A DNA stretch of 64,000 nucleotides from Telopea speciosissima (GCF_018873765.1 NC_057923.1:19625913-19689912), one strand, 5' to 3'; shown: positions 35,328 to 47,092, counted from the first letter of the stretch. Notes: generated from the letters alone by a model not told the origin. Program-made: numbers and translations.

Positions 35328-37275
35328 TAAAGTTTGCAACATTGGAAGTGTCAACACACCGTGATTGGATCCAAACAACAGTTCTAAAATATCAGAATTA
35401 AAAATTGACCTATTGGTACTCCCGATTTCGGCCAAGCCTGATTAGATTCCGGCTGATTCCAGTTAATTTCGGACGAATCAGACCCGATCAGCTCTAATCC
35501 TGATTCCAATTTTCTTAACCCACACTGGTCCTAATACAGGATTCGTTAACCTAAAACTAGTTTCTGTCAGAAATACAAAGTTATCCAAGATCCAATTCTG
35601 TTACCCAAGATCCAATACTGTTACACGGCAACTCTTCGCATCATTCTGGGGAGCAAGCAAGAGAATAATAAACAGAATAAAAAAAAAAAAAATGAGATTA
35701 GGCAATAGCGGCAACATCGGTTAGAAAGAAGAAATCAAAATCTAAAACAGAGTCATCAGATAGGAGCGAAAGACTTGCATCGTAATCAGGGATAATCATC
35801 TGAACTATGCAATACATAAATCATCACGCGACTCTTCCCAAACAATTTAATTGAAAATAAAAAGATCAATAGAAAATTAAAATCCAAGAACAGAATCTCA
35901 GAAGGAAGGCAGTAATTAGTGTTTGTAATCATTGGTTTTCAGATAACACTAAACATCCAATTTTCTCATCATCGATTCCCAAATTAAATTCCAAAAACAT
36001 AGAAATCATTTATAAAAAACATAGAAGATGAAGAGAGAATTCTAGAAAAAACAACAGAGGCCTCATAGAGAAGATTAGGCATTCAACATCAAGTGTTTCA
36101 GACATATGCTTGTCATTAAATCATTGATAATCATAGGCCAGTTTTCATAAAACAATAACACAAATAGGGGGGGATAAAACAAAAGGAAACCCTAGAACAA
36201 CAAAAAAGAATCGATTTCGAACCTATGGAAGGGACTCAGAATATGGGTGGTGATATATCAGAATGGTCGGCAAGGCAGAAATTAGCCATTACGACGAACG
36301 AGACCTATCACAGAAGTCGTCATCGTCCCTCTCTTCCACTGCTACTACAAAAACCCTTAAAACCCTAAACCTCACAATCCATTAAACAAACCCTAACAAG
36401 AAAAACAAAATCGAACCTCCAATCGCTAACAGGAACATGGTAAAGAATTACTATGGTCGTGGTATTTATAAGGTGGGATCTGAACTTTAGGGTTTCGCAA
36501 CGAAAAGGCCACAAAGCGTGGTTTCATTCATCCAGACGGATGGAATATACGCACAGTGCGCACTACGCACCAGAGGGAACTGCGGAAATTTTTACGGGGT
36601 CGTTTATGAGATCTCATGTTAGGTTCGCACTTGCACATGGCCACATGATTCAATAGAGTGGTAAAATATACTGATCATGTGGTATTCTCTAAGTTAAGAC
36701 ATATCATCCTTGATGCATTCGATCATTTCCTATCGAAGATTCCAAAACAGTGGTTTGTAGTTGGTGTCCACACCACACATGGAAAATTCGCAGCACATTT
36801 CGGGATTTTTGTTCGCTGCTGTGCACTGCAGCGTTGCTGTGCCATTGTGCGGCACAGCAGCGGACATGTATGCATAGTGGGCCCCACTGTGCACACATGG
36901 CCGTTGCTGCGCCACACGATGCACACAACAGCGCCTCCAGTACTAGAGCGGATAAAAATCCATAGCCAAGAGTTTAGGGTAAAAAATCCCTCCTTTAAAG
37001 GTGCAGTGTGGTGTCACTGGTGTGGTTCGGTGTTGAGAGTTCGACACATAGCAAACAGTGCCGAGCTCGAGAAAAGGAAAAACAAAAATTGGGTCAGTCG
37101 AACTCAAACCATTGGTTGGATGTTCCGTCTGCCAAATGTCGAGCTCTCAACCCCAAATTGCATCGCATTGCACTTTTAAAGAATTGGAGAGGATTTAAAT
37201 TCAGAGTTTAGAAAGAATTTTATGAAACCCTAACATTGTAGGGATTGAAGTCCTTTCACTAATCCGTTGGAAATA
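35328..37275. other. Non-coding region with telo-box cluster and GC-rich inverted repeats
   Basis: No gene recognised. A 21-bp unit (ATCCAAGATCCAATTCTGTTA type) is doubled near 35586-35628. At 36355-36405 three AAACCCTAA-like telo-boxes cluster, with a TATA-like TATTTATAAGG near 36468, so a promoter is possible. At 36814-36824 and 36852-36862 an 11-bp perfect inverted repeat CGCTGCTGTGC sits in a GC-rich patch. The 173-codon frame at 36658-37179 is cysteine- and histidine-rich and judged spurious. Confidence 0.45.
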
Positions 37276-37283
37276 GTTCAAGT

Positions 37284-37804
37284 TAAGGGTGTCTATAGTC
37301 TAGATTTTGGTTTTAGTTGAGTTCAAGATACAATATGTATGAGTCAAATTGGTTCAAATTTATTCAGTTTCATTTGATTTGTACACGGTCTCAGTAATTC
37401 GGTTTAAATTTAGTTTAATAAAAAATAATGTATAAAAACAAATAGAGTTGAGAAAGAAATTATATCCTTGTGAAGATAGAGTCCCACAATGTCAAATTTG
37501 ATACCTTACAACATTTTTGACCCAATTAGACATAAAAAAAAAAAAAAAAAAAAAAACTCATGATAGGTAATTTCACACAATCTAACAAAGAAACATGATT
37601 ATAGGGTTTAGTATGATTTAGGTTCAGTTTGGTTTATTTTATTCGGTTCGATCGATGATTCTAGCCTAAAATCAAAACTGAATCAAATAAAATTTCATTT
37701 TACAAAACCAAAATTAAACCGAATCTTTCAATTCGCTTTGTATCGGTTTTAAATGGTCAGTTTTAGTTTTGGCTTTCCATATTAGTTCTAAATTAACACC
37801 CTTA
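37284..37804. mobile_element. hAT-type non-autonomous element (521 bp)
   Basis: The ends are TAAGGGTGTC and the complement of AACACCCTTA. Flanks are GTTCAAGT (37276-37283) and GTTGAAAT (37805-37812), 6 of 8 equal. The interior is AT-rich with many GGTT/AACC words and an A-run at about 37536-37557. It belongs to the same loose family as 25299-26255 and 34473-35319. Confidence 0.65.
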
Positions 37805-37812
37805 GTTGAAAT

Positions 37813-39255
37813 AAGAAATAAAATGCATGAATGATATAAGAAAAGTGTGTGTGACTTAATAGGCTATAAGTCGAATCCTGATTTATTTTCTTGTTAGAAT
37901 AATGCATGTGTATTAAAAGCAAGATTCAAGGAATTATAATCAGAATTGTCAAATATGTCAAGCCGACCCCGAATCCTACATTTTCTTAATCACTTTGTTT
38001 GATGTTTGATCCTTATATTTTTGCCATTTTATTGTTTTAGTCAATAAAATTGTAGGAATTCAATAAAACTTACTCCTTGGAGCAAAAACTCAAGATTATT
38101 GAATAAAGAAAAACTTCAAAATAAATAGATTTTGGAAAGTTTTTTGTTTCTTCCCTACTCAAAATTTTAAAATACAAGACGAATCCAATTCAATCCATAT
38201 TGGATAAAAAATGGAAAGATGTTGAAATGGTGGGAGAAAGCGTCACTCAACTCAAGGAAGCTGTTGATTGTTTGTTTCCAACTACGTCTGCGTTCTCCTG
38301 GATGTCATCAGTGTTTTGGATGGTAGGGTCGTGGTTTCTTCTAGACTAACTATTGTTGGTTTGTCGGGAGCTGACACGATGTCCCTCGTTTCCAGGCATG
38401 GTTTTCTCTCACTTTCATGGGTGTCTCATAGGTGATGGAGGATGGTACTGGGGTCTGGCTCCATGATGGGCGCCCAACTGATGCAGATGAAAACTATGGA
38501 AGGATGTTGGCTGTCTGATAGAAGGAAACCCCAAGAAAGACACAAGAAGGGACCGGAGATGACTTTAGAGGGATCCTCCAATGCCTAAGTCAATTCTTAG
38601 AGCAACCAGTCAAAGGTGAAAGACTCAGAGTAAGTGAGAGAGAGAGAGAGAGAGAGTAAGATAATTCGGATTAGGTTATGTATGGGCATTCGCTTTATAT
38701 ATATAGAGGGATCTGAAGATCGATTTGACTTGACATGGTAGCGGAGCACTTGAGTGTTCTGACGTGGGCAGGGATGGCCCAGTCGAATTAGCATTAAATG
38801 CTACCATATTGAGTCGTATAATTTTGGCCTTATTTTCTTATAGATGGGACATCTATGGGACGTGAACGGAGTGGCTTTGCTCCCAAGCCATCAACTATAA
38901 ATGCGCATGCAGGTTCCATCTAACCTTCTCCTGTAGGCGTAGGTCTGTGCCACCTAGGGGGTAGCTCTTCGTTGAGGAGATAGCACCGTAGGCTTCGAAG
39001 GAGATGGCTGTAATATCACAATTTGCTTTATCTTTACCATGTATTAGTCATCCATAGACAGGACTATTCTTGGTGTATCATATTCCATGAAAACTTAAAA
39101 CTATCTTATTGTCATGTGCTTAATTTCAAATTCAATCATGTACTTCCATAGATTTGCAAATTTTTCCTCATATTATTTGATTATTTTGTTTTCGATACCA
39201 TTTTGGAAGTTCTCTCATTCCAACTTTTCTTTTCCCACTTGGCCATTCTAGTTGT
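37813..39255. other. Intergenic DNA, with an LTR-like piece near 38280-38960
   Basis: No gene recognised. A GC-richer stretch from about 38280 ends in a (GA)n run (38635-38658) followed by TTTATATATATAGAGG at about 38692, a TATA-like site. This is reminiscent of an LTR or promoter, but no boundaries or target duplication could be found. Confidence 0.4.
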
Positions 39256-39355
39256 CCATAAAATTTTAAACCCATCCAATCAAACACATTAGCAAAAGTT
39301 TGGGACCATAAAATTTTAAACCCTTCTAATCTAACATGTTAACAAAAGTTTGGGA
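39256..39355. repeat. 50-bp tandem repeat, two copies
   Basis: The unit CCATAAAATTTTAAACCC ... CAAAAGTTTGGGA occurs at 39256 and 39306 with a few differences, then CCATATGG starts a diverged interspersed repeat. Confidence 0.85.
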
Positions 39356-39360
39356 CCATA

Positions 39361-39570
39361 TGGAAAATATCTTAAGGGTCAGTGTTCTCTATGGGGAAGT
39401 GTTGCCCCTACGTGTGTATGGGGACCAATGAGAGCATGCACATTGATATCATGGGGCTGGATTTCCACCTTTCATGGGTGGAGAGGTCATTTTACCCCCT
39501 TTGTGTGTGGGAGTGGGGGCAGTACACTCCCCCAAAGAGAACTTTTCTCCATATCTTAATAATATAATGA
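39361..39570. repeat. Interspersed repeat related to 6140-6320 and 10920-11095
   Basis: Same order of words as the two copies in the duplicated segment: GGGACCAATGAGAGCATGCA, then GATTTCCACCTTTCATGGGTG, then GGTCATTTTACCCCC, then TAATAATATAATGA. The three copies are diverged. The class is unknown and no ends were identified. Confidence 0.5.
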
Positions 39571-40259
39571 AGAGAAAAAGAGTGCTATGCTGCCAATGTT
39601 CAGTTCGTCTCTCATATAAATTTTTTATTATTTTCTCTTACATGTTTTTGAAAATATACACGCCATATAAATAATACTTTTTTCAGAACACCTATTGGTG
39701 TGGCATGCAGATTTCTCCCTACATTAGCAAGGTGGAAAATCCTCTACCTACAATTATTAAAATATATATAAAAACAAAATGTTCTCTACCTCTCACCCAA
39801 GTAGGAAGGGTTAGCTCTACAACCCATCCAATTGTGCCACATGAAGGAATGATATAAACTGATACAGTCCCAATCTCTAGATCCATGATCTCACTTCCAC
39901 CTTTGACTATTTTCACTGACTTCACTTTCATTTAAATTGTGAAGACAGACCCTGGCCATGCTTGTCTCTAATTTTCAGGCAATAATCCATCTCTGTTGAA
40001 TCAGACGAATATATTACCCAAGTTGTTCATCCGAATACAAAATTAGGGTTTTCCAGATATCATATTAGACATAATTTATTGCAAAAGAACTGACAATAGA
40101 AATTCATTTCTTTACAGTGTAAACTCCATAACAGACTACAGAAATTTCAAATTAGGGAGACTCTCTAGGGGTTTACTAGGCTAACTAACACTTATTCGCA
40201 GTTCCAAAGTTACTACACTAAAAAGAGCAAACTGTCCGATCCTGCAATGAAGTGAAACC

Positions 40260-42949
40260 TCAGTCATATGTACAAGAATCCTGTTTGAATTTGATGGGGT
40301 TGTTCATACTTGAATCTACGACTACTGGGCAAGAAATATGCCTATGGTGCTTTGTCCTCACAAGCTTCCCCACCACATATCCTCGTGATTGGATTTCAAA
40401 CTCTAATCTCAATGGAACTCCACCACTACTTTTGGAGACTGCTGCTAAGCTTGCCCCTGCTCCATACAGAGGAACCTTATTTCCCTCCATGGTCACAGAT
40501 ACCGTGCGGTGGCTCTTTCTAGGTTGATAGTAATTTGTCAACTGCAACCATAACATCAAGGAAAAATTACTGAACTGTAATTGAAAGTTGAAACTATGCT
40601 TGCAGATGAACTAAAGGTGTAGACGAATAGAGTTCGTAGGAGTCACAAAAGAATGTGGTCACAGGGTGACTCATAATATCCAGGAGATAGCCTACAACAC
40701 ATACTTATAGCAATAACTTTTAAGTACATCAAGTTTAAGCAAGGAACCGTATGTAGTTCTACAGATTAATTGGACTAGTTTCTTACTCCAGGCTGTCATA
40801 GGTATCAATTGTTTGGGCACCAATGATGCTTAAATTAAAACTTTAGATCACTGGGCCAAAGCAGGTCTTCAGACCATGAACCACCACTTTGATTCCAAAT
40901 AAGAATTTTGGTCAAAGCTGGACAAAACTGTCCAACTGAACCATCCTTGTCTTCCATTAGTAGGATGGTCCCTTGGGCAGTTTCGGTCCAGTCTAGTTTC
41001 AGAATTATGGTCCAGTTCTAGAGTATAACCTGAGCTTTCTATCATATGCCTAGATCATCTCAATAATTCTTAGCAACCCAAAAATGGATGACATGAAAAT
41101 AATGCTCACCTGGCCAGTTGCAACTGTAATCTCCAAATAGATGAGATTAACAGGTGTAGAACTAACATGAATGCCGAAAAATGTAGCAGGATTGTATACA
41201 CTCATCTTCAAAGAACAGTTCACTGTCAACATCTTAGTTGGGACACCGGTTAAGTCTGATCCCTCTCCAAAATAGAAACTATTTACAGCTAGGCTCTGCA
41301 ATGACAGCATCTTCCTTTAGGAAATCAATATATCACATAGTAAAAGATATAGTTTGTCAGAGTAGATATTTCTTAAGGTTGTATTTGGTATGCATTCTAG
41401 GTCGATTTCGCTCAGATGATAAAAACAACTATTTTTATCATCCAAGAATGCGAAATTGACCTAGAATGCATTCCAAGAAAATATACAAAACATAGAATAG
41501 ATTGTGGATCTAGAATGCCTTCTGAAACCTGATTCTTCACTATTATCTCGCTTCCATAATGCATTTTAGACCCATTATCTAGAATTAATACTAAACAAAG
41601 CCCATAAAACCAGCCATAAGAATGTAACTGCTGTATGTTAGCAATCATAAAGCAGAAAACTAGAAATTGGAAATTGAGGGAAGAAGGCATCCACTAACCA
41701 CTTGAGCCAGACAACTGTTATCTGTTGATTAAAAAAGGACAAAACCAATATTTTTAAATAAATATTAAAAATTGGAGCAAATAAGTAACCCCCAAGGAAT
41801 AAAGAGCAGAACAGGACCCAAGTTAAAAGAATCTACACAAATACCAATATTCCATTAATAAACATCAGTAAATAAAAAATCCTCTGCTTGTTTTTCTGCT
41901 CTTTTCTATCAGCTTTCATTAGATCAAATTGGTTGAAAAAATAAGTTTCATTTTTTTACCTCCTATTTCCATATTATTCAATTTCATGTAGTAAAAATAA
42001 ACTGACAGAATAGCATAGAAAACTGAAAAAAATTGTTGATCCAAACAGTCAATTAACGAACAGCTCTGATTGCAATTTGCATCACAAACTGATTTTATCT
42101 ATTATCCTGTCACGAAAAAATTCATGAAGAACCAACCAACTAGGCAGCAATTTTAGCTAAATTTGGATTCTTTAAGTAGATTATTAGATTCTTTGAGAAG
42201 ATTATTACTAACAGTAAAGCGCCTATATCTAGATGAAATCATGAAACACAACCAACAGATTTGTCAATTTTCATACCTAGTTGCAGAAGTTTTATAGAGA
42301 ATTTACTTCTAGCTTTAAACCAATTCATTATTTCATTTAAATAGGAGAATAGGACAAATCTAAATAGTTCAGTGAATGGTGAATCCCAGAGACGAATTCT
42401 CACACTTGCCCCAGTGGAAGGTAGTGAAGTTTTTTTTTACTTCCTTAATGGAAGATGTCTCCAAAAATAGAGAGAAACACAACATAATTGAAAATATGAA
42501 CCAATAAAGTGTACCTTTACGATAATCTCTGCTCTGTAAGGCCGGCTTGCACCCCAGAGGATAAGGGAAAAGACAGCAAAGAGCATAAGGAAACCCAATA
42601 GAGCAATTAACCCCTGCCAATGTCGAGGGAGTTCACCGTCCTCTTCTTGGATTACATAGCACTCACGCCAACTCTTATCGTTCCTTTTCCGACTCGCCTT
42701 CCGTCCCGAAGAAGACCTAGATGTCCCTGAGAATCGACTCGCAGAAGAAGTCCTGGAGTGGCGTCCAAGAGATGGATGAGAGGGCGATTCTATTGGACTG
42801 TTATACACAGGAGTTGTTTGTGAGGAGGACTTATCCTCATCACGAGAATCCCTCGAAGGGCTATCCACGTAGTAAAGAGGTCTTTTCGGAGATCTTGAAG
42901 GAGAAAAAGAGTCTAAACTCGTCGCATCCGACTCCGACACATGAATCAT
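40260..42949 (-). CDS. CC-family (companion of cellulose synthase) LEA_2 protein, complete, 3 exons
   Basis: Plant single-pass membrane protein of the companion-of-cellulose-synthase/LEA_2 family; characterised members bind microtubules through their cytosolic N-terminus and travel with the cellulose synthase complex. Exons on the - strand: 42949-42515 (145 codons), 41295-41110 (62), 40541-40260 (93 plus TGA), all GT..AG and in phase, giving 300 residues. The serine/arginine-rich N-terminus has the family words SPSRSPKRPLYYVDSPSRDS and SLGRHSRTSSASRFSG (residues about 15-85). A membrane helix FLMLFAVFSLILWGAS follows near residues 117-135. The LEA_2 domain then contains YNPATFFGIHVSSTPVNLIY, the conserved NxATFFGxHVxSTP block, and ends EIQSRGYVVGKLVRTKHH with a final cysteine pair. 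Length and start fit the family, and no defect was seen. Intron 1 carries a MITE and a SINE lies about 780 bp upstream of the ATG. Confidence 0.94.
41377..41602. mobile_element. Harbinger-like MITE with palindromic core, in intron 1 of the CC gene
   Basis: The left end GGTTGTATTTGGTATGCATT recalls the element at 3793. The right end is probably the complement of AATACTAAACAAAGCCC. The core is a strong hairpin: GCATTCTAGGTCGATTTCGC (41392-41411) pairs with GCGAAATTGACCTAGAATGC (41450-41469) at 19 of 20 positions, and an inner GATGATAAAAA pairs with TTTTTATCATC. The outer boundary and target duplication are uncertain. Confidence 0.6.
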
Positions 42950-43731
42950 GTTTGAACCGTGTAATAGTAATGCTCCACAGAAAAGAACTGAAATTACGAT
43001 TCAAGGAATACTAATTTATTCAAATCATCAATGCTACAACTACTAATCTCTAGAAAAAGAATTCAGTACAGAGTGCACTCAAATTGCAGAAGCAATAGCT
43101 GTAGATTTATAAGGTATAACAGAGAAATAAGAAAGATTGAACAGGAGTGTATACTCCAATAGCTAATTCTTACCGTAAATTGAGAAGTAAAGCGTCAGAA
43201 GCCAGCAATTGCACAAGAAACACACTAGAATATTTAACCACAAACTAAAATCCAGGACTTCAGACGAGATTTTTAATTCGAGAAGTTCAGAAGAAAAACT
43301 AAACTATCGCAACTATTTTATTGCCAATTCTTGAACAGAGACACTCAAAAGCTCTAGTTGAATCAATGGCAGTAGATTAGACGAGAAATCCAGATTCAGA
43401 TGAACGGAAAACGGGAAAAACGGAACAGTCTCATTGACCACTAAAACCCCGGAAAAAAGAAGCGAGAAAGAAACGCTCGAATCGGTTTTCGAAATCTTCA
43501 CCGGGAGAGACAAGAATCTGAATGCTCGAAGAACAATGCCGCGGATCTGAATTTCGAAGAGTCCTTCCGATTGAGGGGAAGGGTTTCCCTGTCTCTGGCC
43601 TTTCTTTTTTTCCTTTCTCCCTAAACACATACTCTGTCAAAACTTCACACTCTGCATGGAAAGTGCAAACATAATTAACGGGGTTCGTTCGTTACTCTGT
43701 GAAGTCTGAACGAACGAAGAAGGCGAAATTA
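42950..43731 (-). promoter_or_regulatory. 5' leader and promoter region of the CC gene
   Basis: Sequence upstream of the CC gene ATG (to the right, since the gene is on the - strand). The part at about 43400-43640 is GC-richer than its surroundings and probably holds the transcribed leader, perhaps with a leader intron. No TATA box was identified with confidence. The SINE insertion at 43732 is the upstream edge. Confidence 0.4.
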
Positions 43732-43871
43732 CCCCCAAGGGGTCGGCTCAGTTGGCAAAAGACCAACTCCTCAAATAAGAGATCATGAGTTCAAACCACC
43801 TTGAGGCCTATCTCCATCCCCTAATCCCCCCCGGTCTTATTATACAAGCTCTTAAATCTTAATCCAAAAAA
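43732..43871 (+). mobile_element. tRNA-derived SINE (140 bp)
   Basis: Pol III A-box-like GGCTCAGTTGG (43745-43755) and B-box-like GAGTTCAAACC (43787-43797) lie 31 bp apart, as in a tRNA head. The body ends in AATCCAAAAAA. It is flanked by GAAGGCGAAATTA (43719-43731) and GAAGGTGAAATTA (43872-43884), 12 of 13 equal. This is a complete, short plant SINE. Confidence 0.88.
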
Positions 43872-43884
43872 GAAGGTGAAATTA

Positions 43885-44384
43885 GGTTTGGGTCCGAGCC
43901 TGAGACCGCACCTCTCTCCCGAAGCAGTACAAATAATAAGGCTTGATTTGGTGGTGTTTCCTACGCCCTCTCACATGGCACCATGAAATGATGCCTCTAC
44001 CCCCAAGGTAGAAACACAGGCTTGCTCCCCCAACCAAGACGCTTGTGTAGAGAGTAGAGACCATGCAACCCAAGTAGAGATCTCTTGCCCATAATTTATA
44101 GGATCGTGATCTTCTACGGCCCAAGTAGAGATCTCTTGCCCGAGTGCCTTGCCCGAGCAGGGGTGAGGTGGACATTGCACACGACGCTCTGTCTGGGCCG
44201 CACAGGCAGCTACAGGTAGGGCACCATAGAAGATCTGTATTGTAATTTATAAGTCTTTTTTTTTGGTTCCTTAATATGTAAAACATGCAGTAAAAAAGGA
44301 GTTCCTTAATATGTCACACCGTGCAGTAAAAGAGTGAAGATAGAGAGAATTGAAGGAGAGTGTGCATTATGTATGCAATCTCGA
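43885..44384. other. Non-coding region with a 22-bp direct repeat
   Basis: The word CCCAAGTAGAGATCTCTTGCCC occurs at about 44069 and 44122, with a related GATCTTCTACGGCCCAAG between. No gene or element boundary was found. Confidence 0.45.
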
Positions 44385-45242
44385 TGGGGGTGTCAACCGG
44401 TCAAGTTCGATCTGGCTTAACCAAACTTGAAGCCTGCATCATGATCGTCCGTTTAGATAATTGGGCTAGGCCTGGACGAACTCGATCAAGTTCGATCAAT
44501 TATCGGATACTAGAATTGGGCCTTAACCGGGTTATGGGCCTGCTCAAATCTAAATGGGCTATAAATGGTGCAGCATGTTTTTCTTTTCTTTGGGTGGGTG
44601 GGTCATGGGTGGGAGGGTTGAGAGGGTTTTTGGCGCATGATTTGTTCTCCTGAAGATGCATTAGATCGACTTGAGGCTCTTTCTAACTTGTTTAAATGTG
44701 GTGGCTTCTACGTATATAGATTTCCATGATCATTTCATTCAACCATAAAGATGATGATTCAGCTTCGTTCATTCTATGAATTGCATGATGTTTCGCTTGC
44801 ATCACGGGGATATTAGAAGTACCTCCATTGTTGAATCCTGAAACTTTATTTGACAATACGGCTAGAAAAACTATGTTAACAATTATTCAAACTCACAATG
44901 GTAAAGTAAGTGGCTTACTAATTTTCACTTTATCGAAGGAATTGTTGGGTTTTGGCTCGCATTTATTGCGTTGGGACTCACATGAGTTGTTAGTTTTTGA
45001 CTTATATTGGGATTCTCTTTGTCACATGGGTAGCTTAAAGGTCAAGCTAGGAGGAGTGGAGTGCAAGAAAAGAAATCTTGTACTTCAGGTGCTCTTTGTT
45101 CTTTATATATCTTAAGGGGGCTCAAGTGGGTAGAGAGAGTGACAAGAGTGACTTGTAAGTGGGTCAAGAACTGTACATGCAAGTGGGTGGAGTTGTGAGA
45201 GAGTGGATTGTTCTTAGGTTTTCTGAGAGAGGGTGTACAAGG

Positions 45243-45263
45243 AATTTTTTTTTTTTTGGGTAA
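45243..45263 (-). mobile_element. Tail-only LINE insertion (21 bp) in the Copia 5' LTR
   Basis: The insert (AA, 13 T, GGGTAA) lies between AGGGTGTACAAGG at 45230-45242 and at 45264-45276. The partner LTR near 49153-49165 has a single copy of the target and no insert, so the insertion came after the Copia element arrived. On the - strand the insert reads TTACCC plus A's, the LINE 3' end. Confidence 0.78.
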
Positions 45264-45566
45264 AGGGTGTACAAGGGATTTGGGGATTAAACTTAGACCA
45301 TTCTTGTATTATTTTCTTTCTCTTAGTGAAGAACAAGGTATCTCTCTGTGGATGTAGGTAGGTTTTTTCCGAACCATGTAAATCTTGTGTGTTGTTTTTT
45401 TTTTTTTAATGTCAATTTTCTTTTCATTAGATTGTGGAGGTGTGCATAGTTGTAATCGAATCAATATATCCATACGCTTCTGTTTGTGTGTTAACCCCAA
45501 CAAGTGGTATCAAAGTCGGGGTTTGTGGTGGATATTGTTTTTTGTTTGATTTGATTTTTTGCATCA

Positions 45567-46932
45567 TGTCAAGTTCGCCTATCTCTCAGATCAAGGTGAA
45601 GCAATTTGATGGAAAGGGAAGTTTCACTCTTTAGCAGAGAAGGGTGAAGGACATCCTTGTTCAACAAGGTTTGGTCAAAGCATTGAAGGAAAAGGATGGG
45701 AAGCCAGAGAAGATGGAAGATGACCAGTGGGAAGAGTTGGAATCGAGGTGTGTGAGCACAATTCGACTCTGTATCTCTGATAACATTATTAACAATGCTA
45801 TAGAGGAAGATTCGGAGCTTGGAATTTGGGAAAAATTGGAAAAACTTTATTTGGCCAAAAGCTTGACCAATAAATTACATCTGAAGTGGCAACTCTATTA
45901 GCTCAAGATGGAGGAAGGCGGGAATCTGATGGAACACAAGAATGTGTTCAATGGGATCTTGGATCAGTTACGCAAAGTTGATGTCAAAATTGAGAAAGAA
46001 TACAAAGCCCTGTTGCTTCTTAGCTTGCTTCTTGATTCGTATGATAGTCTGGTAACTACTCTACTGTATGGCAAGGATACAGTGAATATGGAGCTAGTGC
46101 AGGCAACCCTTTTGTCCCATGGTACTCAGAAAAAGAAAACTCAAAATAATGGGCATGATTATGCTTTGCTTACTCGGGTTGAGAATAAAAAAGGAAGGTA
46201 GTCTGATCATGAATCAGAGAGAAGTAGATCAAAATCCAGGACAAGAAATCAAGGTGTTAAGCGCTATGGTTGCAAAGAAATTGGCCATATCAAGGGGAAT
46301 TGTCCTAATCGGAAAAAGAAGGATGACGCTAGTGGTTCTGATAATTCCATTGTTTTATTGGGTGATGGAGATGTTCTCACAGTCTCCAAAGGTATGGATG
46401 TTTTTCACAATGATTGGATTTTAGATTCCGGTTCTGTTGTTCATGTTTGCTTTAAGAAATAATTTTTTTATTCGTTCTATGAAAAGAAGGCTGGTGTATT
46501 GTCTTTGGGTGACAAAACTATTGTGAAGTCATGGGATTTGGAATGGTGAAAATCAAAATGTTTGATGAAGTGGTGCGTACTTTGGGTGGTGTGGCATATG
46601 TCCCAAATATGCGCAGGAATCTAATATCCCTTAGCCAGTTAGACTCTGAGGGCTACAGGCATTCTGTTGTAGGGGGAGTTTTGAAAATCACAAATTGTTG
46701 TATGATCCTGATGAAAAGTGAAAAGCATCAAGGGTTGTATCGTTTGCTAAGAAGCATTATTGTTAAGACCTCGATGAATGACTGGAAATGGAGTGCGCGA
46801 AAGAATAGTTGTGTCTCATTTGTGATTAATGAGAAGACACAGGCTACAAATTTCCAGGTTGCAGACGAATGTGAGAGAAAAGGTCCTGGTGAGGAGAAGA
46901 ATGGATCGAGGTCCTTCTCCGGAGTCAAGTAA
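45567..46932 (+). pseudogene. Copia gag, protease start and pre-integrase remnant
   Basis: Starts MSSSPISQIKVKQFDGKGSF, followed by gag helices (DDQWEELESRCVSTIRLCIS, IWEKLEKLYLAKSLTNKLHL). The zinc knuckle is RYGCKEIGHIKGNCP, with its first cysteine replaced by arginine. Next come the protease motif DWILDSGSVVHVC, YVPNMRRNLISLSQLD and the gag-pre-integrase words EKHQGLYRLL. Several stops occur (after FTL, QLY and KKGR). The rest of pol is absent. Confidence 0.85.
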
Positions 46933-47092
46933 CAAGATGACTCGATCAGCTACACATGTTCATTGGCCATTGTTATCGAATTAGGTGATATCAGGAAAAT
47001 GCTGATTCGGGTTGGTTGTGTAGTTGGAAGTTTTTTCTAAGGCCAATGGTTTTTTTTTTTTTTTTTTTTTTTTTTCTATTTATGGTAATTAC

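Noticed and set aside
36658-37179. 173-codon open frame on the + strand, rich in Cys and His
   Set aside because: The composition follows the inverted GC-rich repeats, overlapping frames on both strands are equally open, and no known domain or splice context was found.
43745-43797. Possible tRNA gene (A and B boxes)
   Set aside because: No cloverleaf or anticodon arm can be closed; the A-rich tail and target duplication show a SINE.
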